A stretch of DNA of 64,000 nt from Actinernus sp. WN-2022 (lineage: Eukaryota; Cnidaria; Anthozoa; Actiniaria; Actinernidae), in NCBI GenBank assembly GCA_030867875.1, contig JAOWCC010000577.1, positions 77,047,740 through 77,111,739 on the forward strand, read 5' to 3'. The notes under the pieces are model-generated. The model saw only the letters and a program-made list of their open reading frames with translations, was not told the origin of the DNA and did no database searches. Below are positions 56,501 through 64,000 of the stretch, piece after piece. Position 1 is the stretch's first letter; the number at the start of each line of letters is the position of its first letter. The position numbers and the translations under genes are program-made.

Positions 56501-56726
56501 TGTTGAGAATCAGGCAGCGAGAAAGAAGTGGGGAAAGAGGCAGGCAGTGCAGCATACGTATGTTGGAGGTGATGAAGAGGAGAGTGGCGATGATGGAAGT
56601 ACAGTGGAGGTAGAAGTACCTGATGGGGGTGTTACTATCATAAGTGGCAGAAAATGCAATTGCGGCTCAACTGAGCACAGAAGGACATCACGCAGTGCAT
56701 GTCCTCTGAATAAGAAGAAAAGTTAG
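53530..56726 (+). pseudogene. Multi-exon Mutator-like transposase relic
   Basis: Exon 1 (about 53,530-54,050) is basic then acidic and ends in CATPGCKG before GTAATA. Exon 2 begins after ATTTCAG at 54,772 (GCVDSTAHSTRREL, CDDCKLRTVQF) and carries RAVVTSDGVWHTRGFFSKNG-type (across a frame change near 55,130), VVWQDGDSSSSKSV (about 55,343, frame-broken), CGG and CGCLS blocks, ending near 55,862 before GTAGAT. Exon 3 starts after CAAAG near 56,262 (LHYMTSTNCGLCQGNMSWCYE) and ends in a CNCGSTEHRRTSRSACPLNK zinc knuckle at 56,726. The order resembles Mutator-like transposase domain proteins. Several stops, frameshifts and a deletion near 55,800 inactivate it. Confidence 0.5.
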
Positions 56727-57185
56727 GGCATTCTCACGGCCAGAGTGAATTGTTTGGCCAGGGGGTAAAAATGTATAGAATCCTGTTCTATGTTGTTGTT
56801 TCGAACAGAAGTGATCAATTTTAGGGTGATAGTGTCGATATTGTAGGTGTGATTTTAAAGAATCATAGTCAGTCACAAAAACAGAACTCATTTAATAATA
56901 CTGTGGTTGCTTCCCAGAATTAGGCGATGGAAATGGATGCTTTTCTTACTCTGTATTTTTCTGGCCAACAAAATGGCAGCCGACTAAGATTCTTTAATCA
57001 TTTGAAACTGGAAATGAGGGCCAGAAAGTGTTATAGTTCATTTGTAGAATGCTACCATAGCATTTGCATCAAATAATCATGTCTTTGGCAATCAGGCATA
57101 TATATGTATCAATTAGTTTCTTGAAATTGTGTCACATTTGAGCAACTGATATGTACAGTTTATACTTCACTGCAAAATACTGATG
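56727..57185. other. No gene recognised
   Basis: Spacer after the relic; no coding or repeat structure noticed. Confidence 0.4.
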
Positions 57186-57245
57186 AAGTGTTAATTTATT
57201 ACTCCGGCGCTGCTAGGCAGCTTCCAGAGTCTTAAAATGCAGTTT
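57186..57245. repeat. Hairpin-bearing repeat end, inverted copy
   Basis: ttattactccggcgctgcta followed by ggcagcttccagagtcttaaaatgc is the reverse complement of the motif at 1,105-1,165. Confidence 0.5.
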
Positions 57246-57960
57246 GTGTGTGTTCTATCGACGTTAGAAGTTGATCAGTTCAGACCTTTTCCGCTAGGTC
57301 GGAGACGCTGTGATCGAGCGATAAATCAGGAGGCATGCGCACTAGTTGAAAGATAAATGTTCGGTAGAGATCTTTAGTGTTTAAGGCTTCCTTGACGTCA
57401 TGAAGTACTCAATTTGCCTTAATCTTTCCTCTAACTGAATTATCAATATGGAGGAAGAATTGTTGACTCAGGCTCATATTCGCGAAACAAACAAACGAAA
57501 GACGAAACTATGGCGCCTTGTAGTCTACGACTGTATGAGTAATCGATAAAACAACCAGTAACAGAAAACATAGCTATCGAAATACAATCCGGGATCAGAT
57601 GTTCTAGGCGGACGGCAGATAACGGGATGAAGCAATTACACGAAACGTCATCAGTCGACAGATAACAATTGGTTTATTTTGGGCTCGGCTTAAAATATTT
57701 GTTTCGACATTGCGTTCCAGTTAATTATTATATTTGTGTATATATAGCTATAGTGAGATGTAATACCAGTGACTCTCGTTACCATACTTTGATCCTGTTG
57801 TGAAACTAAGTAACTCAGTCGACATTCCATTGTAACTTATTTTAGTTTATTTTTCGGCACACATAATTCTCTAAAGATTGTTCACTTGCAGCGGACTCTG
57901 CCAGGCTTTGTATCTTTTGACTTTTGTGGTAATTATCTACGGGCCAAGAAGTGTCTGAAG
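57246..57960. other. No gene recognised
   Basis: Sequence between the repeat end and the LINE tail; no ORF with a recognisable motif. Confidence 0.4.
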
Positions 57961-59290
57961 AAACAAAGGTATTGAACTCAATCAATCATCTTTATTTAAC
58001 CACGCTAGCCCCAACAACGATAAAAGCTGATTTCCATGAGGGGCGTGTCATGAAATTACAATTACTAAATATAAATTACTGATATAAACTAATACAATGG
58101 ATAAAAATATTTTAAAATCGTATATAATATAAACCAATTGTCTACAGTCTATCGGTAAAGGCTCTGTATGATCGGCTAATAAAGATAACTATGAAATTTA
58201 TCAGAAAATTTGGAAAAAGAGTCGCAGTCTCTTAAATCACTCGGCAAGGCATTCCATGATTTTGCTCCATCGTAGCTCCAACTTTTCTTTAGAAACTCAG
58301 TTCTTGGTTGAGGCATGACCAGTTTGGTAGAAGAGCCTCGGAGGTTATAACTGCAATAACTAGTTTTATCGAGTCTCTGAAAGAGATTCGAAAGTAGTGT
58401 TGGAGCTAGACCATGGAATGTATTGTACATAAGGTTTGACTTCATTTGCGTCCTCTGCTCATTTAGATTATGCCACTCAAGGGCGTCAAGGGCGATTTGG
58501 GACTGTCCGGCTTCATTCGGCCGCTTCATTATAACTCTCGCAGCTCTATTTTGTAGCTTTTGTAGCCGTTCTGATAGAACGCTGCCTATTGGATCCCAGA
58601 CGACGCAGCAGTAGTCAAAGTGGGGTCTAACTAGTGCGTTATAGGCTGACACGAGCGTTTGGTGATCAACAAATTCCCTAAGCCTCCGTAAGGCGCCAAT
58701 TCCTGACGAAATCTTTTTAGCTATATGGTCGATTTGATCTTCCCATGTAAGAAACTGGTCAATTTGAACACCTAGTGCCTTGTAATTGTTAACCCGTTTG
58801 ACTGGTTGGCCGCCGATGTTCACCTCGGGTTGCCTTGGAAGATTACTCAGGTTATACCTAGATCCGATCAGCATATATTCGGTTTTGGCGACGTTAAGGC
58901 TTAGTTTATTTGATGACAGCCATTTGTTCAGATTAATTAGATCACGATTTCCTGTCGCCTCTATCTCCTCGATTGACTTACCAACAGCTGTTACGCTCGT
59001 ATCATCGGCAAAGAGTCGAGCAGTTGTAGCGTCTAAGCAGTTTGGCAAGTCATTTACGTATAGAAGAAATAGAAGCGGCCCGAGAATCGATCCTTGTGGA
59101 ACTCCACAGGTTATTTTCTCTTGACCTGATGATGCATTATTTAATTGGCACTTCTGGACACGGTTAGAGAGAAAGGAGCACATGAGGTTTCTAGCGCCTC
59201 CCTTAATTCCATACATTTCAAGTTTGCGTATTAGAATTTCATGATTCACCGTATCGAACGCCTTTTTCAGGTCAACTGAGTTTATTACGT
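57961..59290 (-). pseudogene. 5'-truncated LINE: reverse transcriptase and C-terminus
   Basis: Minus-strand frame 58,176-59,510 of 444 codons. LINE sequence starts at about residue 78: VDLKKAFDTVNH (D80), CGVPQGSILGP (135-145), LFADDTSV with the active-site ADD (168-170), then NKLSLNVAKTEYM, the thumb/connection region, ALVRPHFDYCCVVW and KSWNALPSDLRD at the C-terminus. Residues 1-77 come from the dispersed repeat in which it lies. The 3' tail ends near 57,961 with aataaagatgattgattgag (minus strand). Endonuclease is missing, so it is a dead 5'-truncated insertion, but its RT frame is still open. Confidence 0.85.
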
Positions 59291-59960
59291 GTAATCGATG
59301 GATCGTGATACGGCTCAGTGGGGAACCTACACGAACAAGAAGCATGAAGCCGGCAAAGAGAGAGGAAAAAGTACTTGAAACGCACAGCGCTAGCTGATAT
59401 GAGACGTTTAACACGTTAAAGTGAAGAGGATCAAAATTTGAGTTTTGTAGCTTGAGAAAGTCTTCTGCCTTGACTCGTGAGAGTAATTGGAAAAGATCTA
59501 GCTGTTTCATTCAGACAACTGGCAAATGTATTGAAAGCTTACGGGCTTACGTCATGAGTGTATTATTCATTGTGGAATGAAAGGAAACAGGTTAGCTGAA
59601 ATTTAGGTTCGAGGTAAAGGCTTCGAGTTTCATTCCGATTCGGTGTATATGTGCACGAAGGTGGGATGCTGTCCACAACACTACCGAAATATCCAAAACG
59701 AAAGATTCAGTTACGTAAGTACTGCAAGTAAACTCTTTTTTATTTTAATTCCTCTCAGTTTGTCTGTTAATGTACTTTTTCTTCTAATTATCACTTTATT
59801 TTAACATCTCTGTCATTTGGAGTACGCGTGTGTTGATAAGCTCAAATGTTTTTGTAAAACAGTCTGTGAGTTTTGAGAAGCGGCATTAGAAGAGCTTCAT
59901 TCTCATTTCTCATTCACACCATCATTTATTCATATAGTTTAATCCGGACATTCCCCCGAG
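59291..59960. repeat. Dispersed repeat, copy 2
   Basis: Reverse-complement match to 1-600. It includes the reading frame starting MKQLDLFQLLSRV at 59,510 (minus), which runs on into the LINE. Confidence 0.7.
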
Positions 59961-60129
59961 TTTTTGATCTATTTTCAATCAAAGTCTGAATATGTCATTA
60001 TATTGAATGTATACACTTGAATTGCCAGTATTTTGTTGTTCAAATCATGCGTTATAATAGTCATGTCATAAAAGCAATACACCAGAAGTAGTATATAATG
60101 TGGGGGTTCTGGTGCAGCGAAGGTCCTGG

Positions 60130-60232
60130 GGGCACGGCGTTCGCGTAGATAAAGAATTGGCAATTATTAATCTACCCCGCGGCACGTTCGCGTAGATAAA
60201 GAATTGACAATTGTGAATCTACCCCACGGGCT
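60130..60232. repeat. Tandem duplication, about 50-bp unit
   Basis: cgttcgcgtagataaagaat, then tggcaatt...aatctacccc, occurs twice (60,138 and 60,186). Each unit can also fold on itself (gtagat...atctac). Confidence 0.7.
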
Positions 60233-60346
60233 CGTAGGATATTCTCCTTTATGCTTCTAGAGCTGTCCCGACACCCATTTAGAGACTTGCGAGCCGTAAA
60301 ACATACCCACGAAATATAGATGTCGTATGGTATACATGCGTGAAGC

Positions 60347-63300
60347 ATGGCTACAATGGATGAGTACATTGAGCAGTCGCTCATAGGAATGCAGCCCATC
60401 AGCTCTCCAAGATGTTGTTCGGAATATCTTGGAAGAGCCTATCCCGGAAGCGACAAAGAAAAAAAAAAGCCAAGGCCAAAGCCCTCACCACGTAAGCAAC
60501 GGAAAGCTATACTGGAGGAGTTTGATCACATACCTCCTAGGAAAGTCCAAACAGTTCAGGATTACCAGAAGGAGGTATTATTGCTGTTCGACCATGAGGA
60601 GCCCAAGGGCCTTACCTTCATCCAAACGCCCTGGGCCATTGGGGAAGATTGAAGATGGAAGTTGGAAGTTCCCCAGGGCAACCCCCTAGAGGCAGACCAC
60701 GGCTTTCCTCCTTGAGGTGCAAAAGCAGACTGTTGACAAGCGCAAGGAAGAGCTCCAAACCCTCAACAGGATTAAGTTTCAGCTGGCTTTGAACACCATG
60801 CTCCGACTTGACAAACCCGAGATCCATGGGGTACTAGTAGAAGCACATATACAGATACACAATGGCATTGAGAAGTGGATATCTCGAGGTTCGAACTGGG
60901 TTGTTGATAGAGTCAACATTCCATGGCTCAATATAGCTCGCTACCAACCACTCCGTGGGGGTTCATACATGCCACTAGCTACGGAAGTCGCAAGGAAGAA
61001 AGCCGTGATCAATGTGAAAAACAAAGACGACCATTGCTTACGTTGGTCGCTGCGCGCGGCACTGTTCCCAGTCGGAAAAGGTTCCCAGTCGCAAAAGGTC
61101 CCCAGAGAACATCGAAGTACCAAGAAGATGATGGGGAGAAGATGATGGGCTGAACTTCGATGGGGTGGACGCGCCAACGCCAATCTCACAAATAACACGA
61201 GTGGAGAAGCAAAACAGTCTTCCACATCTCGAAGGAAGACTTTCCGAAGCGTGTTAACCTCTTGCTTGTAGAGCATCCAAAGAGTGGCCTGCAACACTAC
61301 TGCTGGATCAAGGATTTCAACCGCCGCCTCTACAGTCAGACCAGTCACCAAGAGAGAAAACACTTCTGAGAGCGGTGTCTACATGGATACACTACCGAGG
61401 ATCTCCTTGAGAGGCACATCCCAGAGTGCAATGGCGTCAATGGCCGGGCCATCCGCATTGACATACCTACCGAAGAGAACAATAAACTATCCTTCCAGAA
61501 CTTTCACAAGCAGCTCGAAGTTCCCTACATCATTTACGCCGACCACCAAGACCGAAGGGCCCGCCCCAGACCCTGAAAAGAGCAACACGCAAAAGACAGA
61601 GGAGCACATTTCCCTCCGGATTCTCCTACATCGTTGTACGTTGTGACGGCCACAGCGAGCCACCTGTGCTCTACCGAGGTACGGACACAATCGAACACTT
61701 CCTACAATGTATAAAAGAGAAGGAGGTGAAGATTAGAGCCCACGAGGCCCGCCCACTGCACATAGTACCGGAAAACTGGAGGGCTTTCAACACAGCAGTT
61801 GATTGTCACATCTGCCAGAAGCCTTTAGGTGGTAGAGACCAGGTACGGGACCACTGTCATATCACAGGTGAGTTTCGAGGCGCCGCACATTGGGCTTGCA
61901 ACATCAAATTACGGTTCTTCTCTACCATCCCAGTCGTATTCCACAACCTGCGTGGATATGACTCCCATCTACTGATGCAGTCCATCTCCAAGACAGAGGG
62001 AACGATTGCCTGCATCCCAAATAACATGGAGAAATACATTTCGATCTCACTTGCTAACCTCAAGAGCATCGATAGCGCCCAATTCCTTCTATCCTATCTT
62101 GACAAGCTGGTTGCAAGTAAAGACCCAGAGACCTCCCAACAGATGACGAAACACGAGCCCAATCCAGACAAAAACAAGCTGCTGCTGCGCAAGGGTGTCT
62201 ACCCATACGAATACATGGACACTTGGGAGAAGTTTGCAGAGACTCCTCTTCCACCAAAAATTGCATTCTATAGTAAGCTATCCCAAGGAGACATATCCGA
62301 CGAGGACTACAAACACGGTTTGGAAGGTATTTGGTTGTGAGACGTTGGGGGACTACCACGACCTATACCTCCGAACTAACGTGCTTCCCCTCGCTGATGT
62401 GTTTGAGGGCTTTCGCGCGACCTGTATGAAAAACTACAGCTTGGACCCAGCTCACTACTATACGAGCCCCGGGCTCTCATACGCTGTTAAAGAAGACAGG
62501 TGTGGAGCTCGAACTACTAACCGACTACGACATGCACCTCTTCGTTGAGAAGGGCCTGCGTGGTGGAATATCCATGGTGTCCCAGCCGTACACCAAAGCA
62601 AACAACCCAAGCATGCCTGACTTTGACCCCGAGAAACCGAAGAGCCACATACTCTACCTCGACGCCAACAACCTCTATGGCTGGGCCATGAGTCAACACC
62701 TGCCAACATGAGGGTTCGAGTTGTGCACACCAACGGAACAGCAGATCGCCAACCTCGCGAGCGATGCGGATAAAGGTTACATCCTTGAGGTTGACCTCGA
62801 AACTTCATGATGTGCACAACAGCTATCCCCTTGCTCCCGAGAGAATGCAGGTGGCCCGTGCTTGGTTCTCGGAATACCAAAATAATCTCTTTGAGAAGTT
62901 CTACAAGGGCAATGGATCCTTAAAAGCGGAAAAGTTTGTGCCTAACCTCCCCGAAAAAGAGCGCTACGTGCTTCACTACCGCAACCTGCAGCTACAGTAT
63001 ACCTCTCTCTGGGGCATGCATTTTAAAAAGATCCACAGAGCCATTCGCTTCGATCAGAGCCCATGGATGGAACCGTACATCCGAATGAACACAGAGCTAC
63101 GAAAACAGGCAAAGAGCACATTTGAGCAGGACCTCTACAAGTTAATGAACAACTCTGTCTTCGGCAAGACAATGGAGAACCTGCGCAAACGTGTAGATGT
63201 CAAGCTGGTGCGCTCTTCGGAGGGGGTCAGACTGCAGCGCCTCTTGAACAAACCCAGCTATGCCCATTCCACGATCTTCGACAACTGCTGAACCGCCCGG

Positions 63301-63850
63301 TATACGTTGGGATGTCAATTCTAGACTTCTCTAAGCACTTGATGTATGATTTCTACTATGGCGAGCTCCGGCAGCAGTATGGACAGCGTTGCAACCTACT
63401 CTGCACATCGAGACGGAGGATGGCTATACAGATATCGGTACCCGCAAACATTTCTACGATACCAGCAACTACCCCAAGAACCACCCACTGCATAGCACAG
63501 AGAACAAGTAGGTCCTTGGCAAGATGAAAGACGAGTGCGGAGGAACCCCCATTGCTGAATATGTCGGGCTGCGGTTGAAGCTATACTCAATCTTGAAAGC
63601 AGATGACAAGGAGATCTGGAAAGCGAAAGGAGTGCACAAAGCCGTTGTGAAACACCGCATCCGTCATGAGCAATACAAAGAGTGCCTGCTAGACAAAAAA
63701 GTATTCCACCATGGGATGGATATGCTTCAAAGCGAAGGGCACAGGATGTATGGTATCCATATAAACAAGATCTCTCTCTCACCATTTGACACTAAGCGCT
63801 GGATCATGGAAAACAGGGTTGACACCCTAGCGTATGGGCACAAAGACACC
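60347..63850 (+). pseudogene. polB: Second family B DNA polymerase, decayed
   Basis: Homologous along its length to the polymerase at 45,684-49,694 but GC-richer and broken into about nine frames. Recognisable: basic N-terminus (60,430-60,560), SRGSNWVVDRVNIPWLNIAR (about 60,882), ExoI reduced to IIYAD with the Glu lost (about 61,530), DHCHITGEFRGAAH (about 61,851), NLRGYDSHLLM (about 61,948), ADVFEGFRATC (about 62,392), motif A LDANNLYGWAMSQ (about 62,658), motif B KLMNNSVFGKT (about 63,139). Motif C YTDTDS is deleted at about 63,398. The C-terminus is the normal type (SPFDTKRWI...LAYGH, to about 63,845). No terminal repeats are seen in the window. Confidence 0.75.
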
Positions 63851-64000
63851 TCAAGTACACTTGAAACGACCTCATCGATGAACTTCGGCGGTAGTTCCGT
63901 ATCACGTGGTACCACAAGCCGGAACTACTGCGTTTGACGGGCGCTGCTGCAAGGTAGTAAAGCACCGGCTGGTCCTTCGAGATCACAGTCCGCGAGAGGC
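63851..64000. other. Window end, no gene recognised
   Basis: Downstream of the second polymerase relic; no motif seen before the window ends. Confidence 0.4.

Noticed and set aside
1..59960. A giant transposon bounded by the inverted repeats at 1-600 and 59,340-59,960
   Set aside because: The two are diverged copies of a dispersed repeat; one is interrupted by a LINE, and nothing between them forms a coherent element.

Overview
The window looks like a transposon-dense, gene-poor stretch of an animal genome, most likely a marine invertebrate and probably an anthozoan cnidarian. This is inferred from the mix of repeats: CR1/L2-like and PHD-finger LINEs, a tRNA-derived SINE, Crypton-type tyrosine recombinase, Mutator-like transposase relics, and several multicopy protein families I associate with corals and anemones. 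The base composition is AT-rich, short exons have GT/AG borders, and nothing is organised as bacterial operons. I see no ordinary host gene that I can name. Almost every coding trace belongs to a mobile or virus-derived element and most are broken.

Layout. 1-9 kb: dispersed repeat, SINE, two LINE relics, an endonuclease-fold fragment. 9.15-11.4 kb: a non-autonomous DNA transposon with TA-flanked inverted ends and TGCTCGCGATC-like subterminal repeats, carrying a nested MITE with TAA target duplication. 11.7-14.3 kb: Mutator-like transposase relic and a Gypsy integrase fragment. 15.4 kb: a chromodomain ORF. 17.8-20.9 kb: 5' part of a LINE (ORF1, PHD finger, endonuclease, start of RT). 21.15-24.78 kb: a parvovirus-derived element with about 164-bp inverted termini, NS1-like HUH nuclease and SF3 helicase segments and a capsid (VP) reading frame, all on the plus strand with several breaks. 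24.8-25.9 kb: 3' part of the LINE.

From 24,622 a unit of 9,033 bp (parvo right terminus, LINE 3' half, an uncharacterised multicopy gene, a Crypton-like recombinase, then the left half of a PolB element) is followed by a second, nearly identical, truncated copy (33,655-40,619). After about 1.4 kb of different sequence comes a third, partial copy (42,067-44,842). The third copy runs into the only complete example of the PolB element (42,191-50,250). That element has about 425-bp terminal inverted repeats whose outermost about 130 bp fold into a long palindrome. It encodes a Cys-rich protein, a TFIIB-like factor with zinc ribbon and cyclin-like repeats, a glycine-rich membrane protein (minus strand) and a 1,336-residue family B DNA polymerase (minus strand) with intact exonuclease and polymerase motifs. 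The last about 140 residues of that polymerase resemble the C-terminus of a Polinton minor-capsid-like protein instead of a normal polymerase end. No integrase, packaging ATPase or major capsid gene is visible.

50-57 kb: minisatellite, an inverted pair of a multicopy family, and a multi-exon Mutator-like relic. 58-60 kb: 5'-truncated LINE in reverse orientation and a second copy of the repeat seen at the start. 60.3-63.9 kb: a second, GC-richer, badly decayed PolB gene with the normal C-terminus.

The main interest is the PolB/TFIIB element with hairpin-like termini lying near a parvovirus-derived element, with the parvo terminus physically spliced into the PolB element. Bidnaviruses are thought to combine Polinton PolB with parvovirus genes, so the co-location is suggestive, but nesting of unrelated elements plus local rearrangement, or an assembly artefact, explains it equally well.
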